Part shown: one piece after another, positions 16,562 through 24,961 of the stretch
Layout of the letters: the number at the start of each line of letters is the position of its first letter
Numbering within the stretch: position 1 is the first letter of the stretch
From: Elusimicrobiales bacterium
GTDB taxonomy: Bacteria; Elusimicrobiota; Elusimicrobia; Elusimicrobiales; UBA9959
Length of the DNA stretch: 64,000 bases
Direction of reading: 5' to 3'
NCBI GenBank assembly: GCA_028713125.1
Contig: JAQTOU010000004.1
Coordinates: 124,001-188,000 of the forward strand
Made by a program: the position numbers and the translations under genes
The notes under the pieces: model-generated
What the model saw: the letters and a program-made list of their open reading frames with translations, nothing else
The model's database searches: none
What the model was told of the DNA's origin: nothing

Positions 16562-16588
16562 ATTCTCGGCTTCTGCCTTGATCCTGAT

Positions 16589-18208
16589 TTATTTCATGCA
16601 CGGATACCTGTAATCCACAGGCGGCGCGAGGTTTTCCTTCACCGTTCTGGCGAAGGTCCAGCGCAGGAGGTTGTGCGGCCAGCCTACTTTATCGTTGGTC
16701 CCGGAGGCGCGGCCCCCGCCGAAAGGCTGGCGGTCCACCACCGCCCCGGTGGGCTTGTCGTTTATGTAGAAATTGCAGGCGGCGTCGGCCAGCGCGGCCG
16801 AGGCTTCGGCTATAGCGGCTTTGTCCTGACCGAATACCGAGCCGGTCATCGCGTAGGGCGAGGTCTGGTCGCAGATCTTAAGCGTTTCGGCGAACTTCCC
16901 GTCGTCATAAGGGAAAACGGTCATCACCGGCCCGAAGATATCGCCGCTCATGGTCTTGAACTGCGGGTCCGAGGTTTCTATCAGGGTGGGCCTTATGAAA
17001 TAGCCCTGCGCCTCGCTGCAATCCCCGCCCGCGATGATTTTAGCGTCCGGCGACTTTTCGACCAGGGCCAGGAAGCCTTTTATCCTGTCGTAGGCGGTCT
17101 TGTCTATGACGGCGTTCATGAAGCAGGAAAGATCCTCGCAGGGCCCGACCTTTATCCCGTCGATCTGCGAGACCAGGTCGTCCTTAATGGCTTTCCAGAG
17201 CGAGCGCGGGATGTAGGCGCGGGAAGCGGCGGAGCCCTTCTGGCCCTGGTATTCGTAAGCGCCGCGTATCATGGCGGTTTTCAGGGCTTCGGGGTCGCAG
17301 GAACTGTGGGCGAAGATGAAGCCCTTGCCCCCGGTATCGCCGCAGACCCGCGGGTAAGCTTTGTACTTGTGCAAATTGCGGACTATGGCGCCCCAGAAAG
17401 TGTTGAAGACCGGGGTGGAGCTGCACAGGTTCAGGCCGGCGAAGTCCGGGCTGTCTATCGCTTCGGTGCTTATCGTGCCGGCAGGTCCGGGGACCATATT
17501 GATCACGCCGTCCGGCAGCCCGGCGGCCTGCCAGAGTTTCATCAGGTAATAAGCCGAGAAGATCGCGCCGGAGGCGGGTTTCCAGATGACGGTATTCCCC
17601 ATCAAAGCCGGGGCCATTGGAAAGCTTCCGGCTATGGCGGTGAAATTGAACGGGGTCAGGGCGAAGATAAAGCCTTCGAGCGGCCGGTATTCCAGCCTGT
17701 TCTTTTCTCCCGCCGGGGAAGTGGGCTGGTGCCCGTAGATCTGCTCAAGATAATAGGGGTTGAAGCGGTAATGGTCCGCAAGTTCGCAGATGTCCGTTTC
17801 CGCCTGCTGCGCGCTTTTGGACTGCCCCAGCATGGTGGCTGCTACAAGGGTGGAGCGCCAGGGCCCGGCCAGGAGCTCCGCGGCTTTTTGGGAGATCGCG
17901 GCCCGTTCCCGCCAGGGGGTGTCCGCCCAGCCGGTTTTGGCGGTCTTGGCGGCCTCTATCGCCAGCTGCACTTCCGCGGCGCCGGCTTTATAGAAGCGGC
18001 CAAGGGTCTTTTTGTTATCGTGGGGGATAATTATGTCGGAATGCGCCCCGGTGCGCACTTCCCTGCCGCCGATGATAAGAGGTATGTCGGCGGCCCGGGC
18101 CTTCAATTCGGCGATTTTCTTTGCCAGTTCGGCCCTCTCCGGGCTCCCGGGAGAGTAATCGAGTATAGCCTCGTTTTCAGGCCTGGCTATCTGAGTCTTT
18201 GTGTTCAT
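16589..18208 (-). CDS. Catalytically dead P5C dehydrogenase paralogue
   Basis: 539 aa from ATG 18208, which matches the start of its active paralogue at 19883-21511; a TTG at 18232 would only add residues. The two align almost without gaps. In the active copy the catalytic thiol is C326 (YQGQKCSAAS) and the general base E292 (GETGGKDF). Here they are G325 (GQKGSAAS, codon GGC) and D291 (GDTGGKGF), and the NAD-site FTGST has become LCSST. Fold-building regions (TPFNF, NDKPTGAV, QPFGG) are intact and the frame is full length, so it is not decaying at random. It may bind aldehyde or join mixed oligomers. A palindromic terminator-like element separates it from the gene upstream. Confidence 0.88.
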   Translation of the reverse strand: MNTKTQIARPENEAILDYSPGSPERAELAKKIAELKARAADIPLIIGGREVRTGAHSDIIIPHDNKKTLGRFYKAGAAEVQLAIEAAKTAKTGWADTPWRERAAISQKAAELLAGPWRSTLVAATMLGQSKSAQQAETDICELADHYRFNPYYLEQIYGHQPTSPAGEKNRLEYRPLEGFIFALTPFNFTAIAGSFPMAPALMGNTVIWKPASGAIFSAYYLMKLWQAAGLPDGVINMVPGPAGTISTEAIDSPDFAGLNLCSSTPVFNTFWGAIVRNLHKYKAYPRVCGDTGGKGFIFAHSSCDPEALKTAMIRGAYEYQGQKGSAASRAYIPRSLWKAIKDDLVSQIDGIKVGPCEDLSCFMNAVIDKTAYDRIKGFLALVEKSPDAKIIAGGDCSEAQGYFIRPTLIETSDPQFKTMSGDIFGPVMTVFPYDDGKFAETLKICDQTSPYAMTGSVFGQDKAAIAEASAALADAACNFYINDKPTGAVVDRQPFGGGRASGTNDKVGWPHNLLRWTFARTVKENLAPPVDYRYPCMK

Positions 18209-18247
18209 CGCCGTTTCCCCTGTCCGCCTCAAAACCTTTCGTACAAT

Positions 18248-18297
18248 ATTATCAAAAAAATGGGGACAGGCCGCTTTATTAAAAGCAGCCTGTCCCC
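18248..18297 (-). terminator. Palindromic REP-like element acting as a minus-strand terminator
   Basis: GGGGACAGGC (18262-18271) pairs with GCCTGTCCCC (18288-18297); a run of seven T follows on the minus strand (18254-18260). Each arm is a half-copy of the GTAGCCTGTCCCC family seen at 5882 and 14970. It would partly insulate the dead paralogue from its upstream neighbour. Confidence 0.65.
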
Positions 18298-18311
18298 CTT
18301 ATACCGCTTGC

Positions 18312-19853
18312 TCAGGAAATGTGCGGGAACTTGATGCCCTGGGCCAGAGGCGCTTTATCCGTGTAGTTGATCGTGGTAGTCTGGCGGCGCATATACGCTT
18401 TCCAGGCGTCAGAGCCTGATTCCCGCCCGCCGCCTGTCTCTTTTTCGCCGCCGAAAGCCCCGCCTACTTCCGCGCCGCTCGTGCCGATATTCACATTGGC
18501 TATGCCGCAGTCGGAGCCTTCCGCCGAGAGGAATTTCTCGGCCTCACGCATATTATTGGTGAAGATGGACGAGGACAGCCCCTGTGGAACGCCATTGTGC
18601 ATCGCCAGCGCTTCGTCCAGCGTCGAGTATCCCATTACGTACAGGATGGGCGCGAAGGTTTCTTCCTGCACTATTTTGTAATCGTTCTTCGCCTCTATCA
18701 CGCAAGGCTTCACATAGCAGCCGCTTTCATAGCCCTTCCCTTCCAGCACTCCGCCTTCTACCAGCATTTTGCCGCCTTCAGCTTTGGCCTTTTCGATGGC
18801 GGAGAGATAGTCCTGCACTGCCTTGGTGTCGATAAGCGGTCCGACATGGTTATGCTCGTCCAGGGGGTCGCCGATGCGCAGCTGTTTGTACGCTCTTTTT
18901 ATATTCTCCATTGTTTTCGAATAGATGCTTTCATGCACTATAAGCCGCCGGGTGGACGTGCAGCGCTGCGCGGCCGTGCCTACGGCCCCGAAGACCGCCG
19001 TAGGGATAAGGAGGTCTAGGTCCGCGTTCTCGGTTACTATTATCGCGTTATTGCCGCCCAGTTCCAGGATGCTGCGCCCGAAGCGCGCCGCGACCGTGGA
19101 GGAGACATGGCGGCCGATGCGCGTGGAACCGGTGAAAGACACCAGCGGGATGCGGCCGTCATTGTTTATCATGTCGCCGGCGGGGTTGCCGCAGACCAGC
19201 GTGCTTATCCCGCCAGGCAAATTGTTCGCTTTCAATACTTTGCCGATGAGCTGCTGGCAGGCTACCGCGCAGAGCGGTACTTTTGAGCTTGGCTTCCAGA
19301 TGGCGACGTCGCCGCAGACCCAGGACAGCGCGGTATTCCAGGCCCAGACGGCTACGGGGAAATTGAAAGCGCTGATAATCCCGACCACGCCCAGCGGATG
19401 CCACTGCTCGTACATCCGGTGCCCGGGGCGCTCGCTGTGCATTGACAGGCCGTAAAGCTGGCGCGAGAGGCCGACGGCGAAATCGCAGATGTCTATCATC
19501 TCCTGCACTTCGCCCATACCCTCCTGGAGGGATTTGCCCATCTCATAGGAAACCAGTGCTCCAAGTTCTCTCTTCATCGTGCGCAGTTCCGCGCCGAACT
19601 GCCGCACTATCTCGCCGCGCGCCGGGGCGGGCATGGTTCTCCAGGTCCTGAAAGCTTCCATGTTCGCTTCCATCGCCTCTTTATAATTGGCGGCGTCAGC
19701 CGTCCCCACGGAGCCGAGCAGTTCCCCATTGACCGGCGAGTAAGACTTGATCAGCGGCCCGGCGGCTTTCAGCGCGCGGCCGCCTATCCAGACGCCGCTT
19801 TGGGTCTCTTTAATGTTGAATGTCTTCAGAACTTTATCGAGGGATGTGTTCAT
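18312..19853 (-). CDS. ALDH7-family aldehyde dehydrogenase (alpha-aminoadipic semialdehyde / P6C dehydrogenase type)
   Basis: 513 aa from ATG 19853, which has AGGAGA just upstream; an earlier in-frame ATG at 19886 overlaps the preceding gene. Catalytic residues are E264 (LELGGNNA) and C298 (GTAAQRCTSTRR), with FTGST at 240-244. The extended match to antiquitin (EQWHPLGVVGIISAFNFPVAVW, split by loops) points to NAD-dependent oxidation of alpha-aminoadipic semialdehyde in lysine breakdown. With P5C dehydrogenase beside it, the cluster would oxidise the semialdehydes of lysine and proline/ornithine catabolism. No aminotransferase or proline dehydrogenase is adjacent. Confidence 0.9.
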   Translation of the reverse strand: MNTSLDKVLKTFNIKETQSGVWIGGRALKAAGPLIKSYSPVNGELLGSVGTADAANYKEAMEANMEAFRTWRTMPAPARGEIVRQFGAELRTMKRELGALVSYEMGKSLQEGMGEVQEMIDICDFAVGLSRQLYGLSMHSERPGHRMYEQWHPLGVVGIISAFNFPVAVWAWNTALSWVCGDVAIWKPSSKVPLCAVACQQLIGKVLKANNLPGGISTLVCGNPAGDMINNDGRIPLVSFTGSTRIGRHVSSTVAARFGRSILELGGNNAIIVTENADLDLLIPTAVFGAVGTAAQRCTSTRRLIVHESIYSKTMENIKRAYKQLRIGDPLDEHNHVGPLIDTKAVQDYLSAIEKAKAEGGKMLVEGGVLEGKGYESGCYVKPCVIEAKNDYKIVQEETFAPILYVMGYSTLDEALAMHNGVPQGLSSSIFTNNMREAEKFLSAEGSDCGIANVNIGTSGAEVGGAFGGEKETGGGRESGSDAWKAYMRRQTTTINYTDKAPLAQGIKFPHIS

Positions 19854-19882
19854 TGTCTTGTCTCCTTGAATTATTGCCGTTG

Positions 19883-21511
19883 TCATTTTTCCTCCATGAA
19901 GGCGTATTTATAATTAACCGGCGGAACGAAATTCTCTTTCACCGTCCTCGGCGAAGTCCAACGCATCATATTGATCAGGGAGCCGGCTTTGTCGTTGGTT
20001 CCGGAGGCCCGCGCCCCGCCGAAAGGCTGCTGGCCGACTACCGCGCCGGTAGGTTTGTCGTTGATGTAGAAGTTGCCGGCCGCGTGTTCGAGCAGGTCCT
20101 CGGCCTTCAGCACGGCCGCCCGGTCCTGGGCGAAGACCGCGCCGGTCAGCGCGTAGGGAGAGGTGGCGTCGCAAAGCCTCAGTGTTTCTTCGTACTTGCA
20201 GTCCTCATAGACATAGACGGTCATCACCGGCCCGAAGATCTCCTCTTCCATGGTCCTGAAGCGCGGATTTTCCGTTTCTATCAGCGTGGGCTGTATGAAA
20301 TAGCCTTCTGAGTCGTCGCAACCGCCGCCGGCCAATACTTCGGCGTCCGGCGCCGCCTTGGCAAAGTCTATGTATCCCTTTATAGTGTTAAAGGCGGCTT
20401 TGTCTATAACCGCATTGAAGAAGTTAGTGAAGTCCTCCGCCGGACCCATCTTTATCCCTTTGACCTGGGCGATGAGGTCGTCCTTTATGCCGTTCCAGAC
20501 CGAGCGCGGTATATAGGCTCGGCTGGCCGCGGAGCATTTCTGGCCCTGGTATTCATAAGCGCCGCGCACAATGGCGCATTTAAGGGCTTCCCGGTCGCAG
20601 GACTCGTGGGCGAAGATAAAATCTTTGCCGCCGGTCTCGCCAACCACGCGCGGGTAGCCCCGGTATTTGCTGAAATTGCCCGTGATGGTTCGCCACATCC
20701 CGTTAAAGACCCCTGTGGAACCGGTGAAGTGCAGGCCCATAAGGTCGGGACTGTCTATGACGGGGTTCCCGACTTCCGCGCCTGAGCCGGGCAGCATGTT
20801 TATCGCTCCGTCGGGGACTCCGGCCGCCTGCCAGAGCTTCATTAGGAAATAGGCGGAATAGACCGCGCTGGAGGCCGGCTTCCAGATAACGGTATTGCCC
20901 ATTATCGCCGGTGCGGTCGGCAGATTTCCGGCTATAGAGGTGAAGTTGAAAGGCGTCACAGCGAAGACGAACCCTTCGAGCGGCCTGTAGTCGAGGTAGT
21001 TCCAGCTCCCTGAAGGGGAAAAGGGCTGCTGGTCGTAGATCCGCTCCGCGTAATAAGTGTTGAAGCGGTAGAAGTCCACCAGCTCGCAGGCGGAATCTAT
21101 CTCGGCCTGGTAAGGATTCTTGGACTGGCCAAGCATAGTGGCGGCGTTGAGGGTCTGGCGCCAGGTGGTAGCGAGCAGCTCGCCGGCTTTAAGGAAAATG
21201 GCGGCCCGGGCATACCAGGGCATTCTCCCCCAGGTCTTGCGGGCTTCGGCGGCGGCTTTAAGCGCCAGCTCCACCTCCGCGGGGCCCGCTTTGTGGTAGC
21301 GGCCTATCAGCTTTTTATTCTCGTGCGGGGCGAAGATGTCGGCGGTGCGGCCGGTGCGGATCTCTTTGCCGCCTATTATAAGGGGTATATCTATTATCTG
21401 TCCGCGCAGTCCGGCAAGTTTAGCTTTAAGTTCCGCGCGCTCGCGGCTGCCGGGAGCGTAGTCCAGCAGCGGTTCATTGACGGGCTTCGGGACCTGGAAA
21501 ATAGTGTTCAT
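19883..21511 (-). CDS. 1-pyrroline-5-carboxylate (glutamate semialdehyde) dehydrogenase
   Basis: 542 aa, close to the ALDH4A1-type P5CDH family rather than the PutA or RocA types. E292 (GETGGKDF) and C326 (YQGQKCSAAS) are present, as is FTGST (262-266). It oxidises glutamate semialdehyde to glutamate with NAD. GGAGAGGA stands before the ATG. It is the first gene of the minus-strand cluster and is divergent from a LysR gene, its likely regulator. Next downstream, 29 bp on, is the ALDH7 gene. Confidence 0.94.
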   Translation of the reverse strand: MNTIFQVPKPVNEPLLDYAPGSRERAELKAKLAGLRGQIIDIPLIIGGKEIRTGRTADIFAPHENKKLIGRYHKAGPAEVELALKAAAEARKTWGRMPWYARAAIFLKAGELLATTWRQTLNAATMLGQSKNPYQAEIDSACELVDFYRFNTYYAERIYDQQPFSPSGSWNYLDYRPLEGFVFAVTPFNFTSIAGNLPTAPAIMGNTVIWKPASSAVYSAYFLMKLWQAAGVPDGAINMLPGSGAEVGNPVIDSPDLMGLHFTGSTGVFNGMWRTITGNFSKYRGYPRVVGETGGKDFIFAHESCDREALKCAIVRGAYEYQGQKCSAASRAYIPRSVWNGIKDDLIAQVKGIKMGPAEDFTNFFNAVIDKAAFNTIKGYIDFAKAAPDAEVLAGGGCDDSEGYFIQPTLIETENPRFRTMEEEIFGPVMTVYVYEDCKYEETLRLCDATSPYALTGAVFAQDRAAVLKAEDLLEHAAGNFYINDKPTGAVVGQQPFGGARASGTNDKAGSLINMMRWTSPRTVKENFVPPVNYKYAFMEEK

Positions 21512-21541
21512 TTTGTCCTCTCCGGAAACGGTCCTATTATG

Positions 21542-21594
21542 TTAACAGTTCGCGGAAGATTAGTATAATTCATAGTATTCATTGCAGGCATGAA
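21542..21594. promoter_or_regulatory. Divergent LysR/aldehyde dehydrogenase control region
   Basis: For the LysR gene, TTAACA (21542-21547), 16-bp spacer and TATAAT (21564-21569). On the minus strand a TATACT-like -10 lies at about 21565-21570. TTCAT-N7-ATGAA (21578-21594) is a perfect inverted repeat containing a T-N11-A LysR-type site, placed to repress the regulator's own gene and to activate the divergent operon. Confidence 0.5.
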
Positions 21595-21605
21595 AGGAAT
21601 TCAAT

Positions 21606-22508
21606 ATGGCGCTCAATCTCTACCAGCTTAAAGCTTTCTTCACCGTCGCGCAGACCCGCAACTTCACCGAGGCGTCTAAAAGGCTGTATCTCACCCAGTC
21701 CGCGGTCAGCCACGCGGTGAACAAGCTGGGTAAAAGCGCCGGCGACGAGCTCTTTAACAAGACCTCGAAGGGGCTGGAGATGACGGAAGCGGGGAGGATA
21801 CTCTATAAGGCCTGCGAGACGGTTTTCTTCGAGATCGAAAAAGCCGAGGAACACCTCGCGGCCGTAAAAAACAAGAACCTCGGGTCGATACGCCTGGGCG
21901 CTACTGTCGAGTTCGGTACCACGCTGCTGGTGAAATACCTTAAGGTCTTCATAGAGAAAAATCCGCGCATCCACATAGACTTCCAGTTCCGCCATGAACT
22001 GCTCAAGCCTCTCCTGAACGAAGAGCTGGACGTAATAATCGACTGTACCGAGCACGATTCGGGGGAACTGCTGAAAACCCCGCTCTTCCGCGAGGAATAC
22101 GCGGTGATAGCTTCGCCCGGCTATTTGCGGAAGCACAGGATCCGGCAGCCGGCCGACCTGGCCGGCCATAATATCCTTTCGATGGACAAAGAGGGGAAGT
22201 GGTGGGGGAATTTCCTGAACGCCCTGCCCGCGGCCGGGCGCCCGGAGTTGTCGCAGGTCACTGAAATGAACCATATCAGGGCCATGATCAACGCCGCCAT
22301 CGAGGACCTCGGCGTGGGCTTTGTGCCGAGATACTGCGTGATGAAGGAACTGAAAGCGAAAATCCTGGCCGACGTCTTCCCTAAGCTGAAGCTTTTTGAA
22401 GGCAACTTCTATATCTATCAGAAAGCTAAAAGGGCGGGCCTTGAAAGGCACCGCAGCCTGGTGGAGTACCTGAAAAACATTAAAAGCACCCACCTCGAGC
22501 GGGCTTAA
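21606..22508 (+). CDS. LysR-family transcriptional regulator
   Basis: 300 aa. The N-terminal winged helix (about 5-64) reads LYQLKAFFTVAQTRNFTEAS then LTQSAVSHAVNKL, as in LysR proteins; the effector domain (about 92-295) has the periplasmic-binding-like fold. AAAGGAAT lies upstream of ATG. Divergence from the aldehyde dehydrogenase cluster suggests that it controls amino-acid breakdown, perhaps with a semialdehyde or amino acid as ligand. Confidence 0.92.
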   Translation: MALNLYQLKAFFTVAQTRNFTEASKRLYLTQSAVSHAVNKLGKSAGDELFNKTSKGLEMTEAGRILYKACETVFFEIEKAEEHLAAVKNKNLGSIRLGATVEFGTTLLVKYLKVFIEKNPRIHIDFQFRHELLKPLLNEELDVIIDCTEHDSGELLKTPLFREEYAVIASPGYLRKHRIRQPADLAGHNILSMDKEGKWWGNFLNALPAAGRPELSQVTEMNHIRAMINAAIEDLGVGFVPRYCVMKELKAKILADVFPKLKLFEGNFYIYQKAKRAGLERHRSLVEYLKNIKSTHLERA

Positions 22509-22617
22509 GCGCCGCAGGAATAATATTCATGCGGGCTATGAAAATTGTGAATAATGGCGGGAAAGGCAAATTTTATACGATTGAGTTGCGGCTTGCCTTC
22601 TATAGCTAGGAGAAACA

Positions 22618-23637
22618 ATGATTGTTAAATCGCTGGGTTTATGCGCGGTGCTGCTGGTCGCGGGACTGCCGGCCTTTGCTCAGGAGGTCTCCACGGCCGC
22701 GTCCGCCTCGAACAGCTTTTTTGAGCGGGGGGCCGGTAAAGACTACGCGCTGAAGACTATTTATGTGGGCGGCGAGGTTGAAAATCCCGGTCCCGTGGAG
22801 CTGGCTTCGCTTCCGGTGAGGGACCTGGCCGTGAAAGAGCTTGGTTTCGCGGAAGGGAAGTCGCAGTTCAGGGGCGCTTATTTCTTCTCGGGCTATTCTC
22901 TTTACGATATCCTTAAGGCCAAGCCGGTAAAAAAGGCCGGCGGGGATTTCCACCCGGAAGTGGACCTGTTCGTAGTGGTGGAGAACGAGAAAGGCGAGAA
23001 AGCCGTGTTCAGCTGGGGGGAGATCTATTATGCCCGCAACAACTTCAACGCGCTTATATATAAGGAAGCGCGTTCGATAACTACCGGCAGGGGAAAGGAC
23101 TGGCCGCTGCCGGAGGAGTCACGCCTGGTCTGTTCCGACGACCTTTACAATACCCGCTTTATAGCCAACCCGTCGAAGATAACCGTCAGGTCCGCCCCGG
23201 GCGATTACCCTGGTGAAAAACACGCCGACGCTTATACGGATAAATTCAAGATCGTAGCCGGCGGGAAGACCGAGACTATAAAGGACCTGGAGAAGCTGGG
23301 CGAAAAACGCGCTTTTGTCTATACCGGTTATGGCCATGGCAGCGGGTACAAGAGCGTAAAATCAGGAGAAGGTTTTGTTTTCAAGGATATCCTCGCGAAA
23401 ACCGCCGGTATAGCCCCGCAGGATTCCGGCTCCGCGCTGGTGATAGTTTCGGCCGGTGACGCCTACCGCGCCGCTTTCAGCCTGTCGGAGATGATCAACA
23501 GGGGGGACAATGCCGACCCGCTTCTGACGGAAAGAGGGCGGGACGACGGCGGCCGCTTTACGCTTTACTGCCCCGCGGATTTCTTCGTAGACAGGAATGT
23601 GGGCTCCGTGGCCAAAGTGGAGATCCTGAAAATATAA
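22618..23637 (+). CDS. Periplasmic protein with Moco-domain-like folds, in the Mo/W locus
   Basis: 339 aa. A Sec signal peptide ends at PAFA (about 21). Residues 45-200 have the outline of the sulfite-oxidase type molybdopterin-binding fold: GGEVENPGPVELASLP, SGYSLYDILK, then WPLPEESRLVCSDD and NPSKITVRS. A second, shorter segment (215-339) looks like a repeat of the same outline (VFKDILAKTAG, RFTLYCPADFF, VAKVEIL). C165 is a possible metal-ligand Cys, but not in the classical context. With a porin and tupA directly downstream, a role in handling molybdate/tungstate or its cofactor outside the cytoplasm is plausible but unproved. AGGAG precedes ATG. Confidence 0.55.
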   Translation: MIVKSLGLCAVLLVAGLPAFAQEVSTAASASNSFFERGAGKDYALKTIYVGGEVENPGPVELASLPVRDLAVKELGFAEGKSQFRGAYFFSGYSLYDILKAKPVKKAGGDFHPEVDLFVVVENEKGEKAVFSWGEIYYARNNFNALIYKEARSITTGRGKDWPLPEESRLVCSDDLYNTRFIANPSKITVRSAPGDYPGEKHADAYTDKFKIVAGGKTETIKDLEKLGEKRAFVYTGYGHGSGYKSVKSGEGFVFKDILAKTAGIAPQDSGSALVIVSAGDAYRAAFSLSEMINRGDNADPLLTERGRDDGGRFTLYCPADFFVDRNVGSVAKVEILKI

Positions 23638-23666
23638 ATTTGCCGTAAATTCTCTGGAGGTAAATC

Positions 23667-24932
23667 GTGAACAACAGGATAATCGCAGCGTTAGCGTGTT
23701 TGCAGTTCTTGGCCGTTCCCGCTTCGGCGCAAAGCGCAAAGCCGGCCGGCTGGAAGACCAGTTTCGGCGCCGAGGAGCGTCTGCGCGTAGAGAGAAGAGG
23801 GAATTTCGACTTTAACGACGCGATCAACGACAATTCCGGCGTTTCGTTCCAGCGCTTCAAGCTGAACGCGAAAGCCGAACTGCCCGGGAAACTTGAGCTG
23901 TTCGCCGAAGGCATGGACCTGCGCGACGCCCATGAGGACCTGGCTAAAACCGCCCAGAAGGACAAAGCGGACCTGCACCAGGCTTACGCGGCGGTCAAAG
24001 GCAAGCCCCTAGGCCTGCCGCTCGAGCTTAAGGTCGGAAGGCAGGAGCTCAAATACGGCGCGGGGCGCCTGATCTGGGCCGCTACCTGGAGCAACAGGAT
24101 AAACCACTTCGACGCTGCCGTGCTTAAATACAAGTCCGGCGGGCTTTCCGCCGACTTTTTCTACGGCGCGCGCGTTACCTACAATGAATACGACTGGAAC
24201 GAGCCCAACCGGCACGACATTATCGGCGGAACATATGTAAGCTACCGGAAGAACAAGGACGCGCCCCTGGTGGAGGGCTACTTCCTGTCCAACTACGACA
24301 GCTCAAATATGTCCACGCTTAACAGGCGCACCGTGGGTGTGCGCGGGCAGTTCACTCTGCCGGGCGCGGTGGTCTGCGACCTGGAGCTGCCCTACCAGTT
24401 CGGAAAAAGCTCGCAGAAGAACGTTTACGCTTCCGCTTTCCACCTGGACCTGAGCCGCGAGTTCAAGCGCGCCTGGAGCCCGAAGGTGACGGCCGCGTAT
24501 AACTACGCAAGCGGCGACAAGAATCCGACGGATTCAGTGAATAACGTCTTTATCCCGCTTTACCAGAGCACTCATGATCCCTACGGCGTGATGGACCTGT
24601 TCCGCTGGCAGAACATGAAGGAAGGCGCGCTGGAGCTTTCCGCGAAGCCTGTGAAGGCCCTTAAGCTTACCGCGGGGCTTAATTACTTCTGGCTGGCGCA
24701 GGCCAAGGATTCCTGGTACGACTCCGCCGGCAAGAAGCTCCGCACCCGCGCGGCCGGTACCGCCGGAACCTATGTGGGCAGGGAAGCTTCCCTGCTCGCG
24801 AAATGGGAGATGTGCGCGAACGCCGCCCTGGACGCCGGCTACGCGCGCTTTTTCACCGGGTCCTATGTGAAGAACACCGGGAAACATGACGACGCCGATT
24901 GGGCTTTCGTCCAGCTCAGCGTTAAGATCTAG
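23667..24932 (+). CDS. AlgE-like outer-membrane porin
   Basis: 421 aa with a signal peptide cut after PASA (about 21). The mature part consists of alternating strands typical of an 18-strand barrel of the alginate-export family (GRQELKYGAGRLIW, YVSYRKN, LKLTAGLNYFWLAQ) and ends in a hydrophobic strand VQLSVKI. TCTGGAGG stands before GTG/ATG. It lies between the periplasmic Moco-like protein and tupA, so it may let oxyanions through the outer membrane; this is inferred from position. Confidence 0.75.
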   Translation: MNNRIIAALACLQFLAVPASAQSAKPAGWKTSFGAEERLRVERRGNFDFNDAINDNSGVSFQRFKLNAKAELPGKLELFAEGMDLRDAHEDLAKTAQKDKADLHQAYAAVKGKPLGLPLELKVGRQELKYGAGRLIWAATWSNRINHFDAAVLKYKSGGLSADFFYGARVTYNEYDWNEPNRHDIIGGTYVSYRKNKDAPLVEGYFLSNYDSSNMSTLNRRTVGVRGQFTLPGAVVCDLELPYQFGKSSQKNVYASAFHLDLSREFKRAWSPKVTAAYNYASGDKNPTDSVNNVFIPLYQSTHDPYGVMDLFRWQNMKEGALELSAKPVKALKLTAGLNYFWLAQAKDSWYDSAGKKLRTRAAGTAGTYVGREASLLAKWEMCANAALDAGYARFFTGSYVKNTGKHDDADWAFVQLSVKI

Positions 24933-24961
24933 GTTAGCGTGAAGATCAAAGGAGAAAAAAT

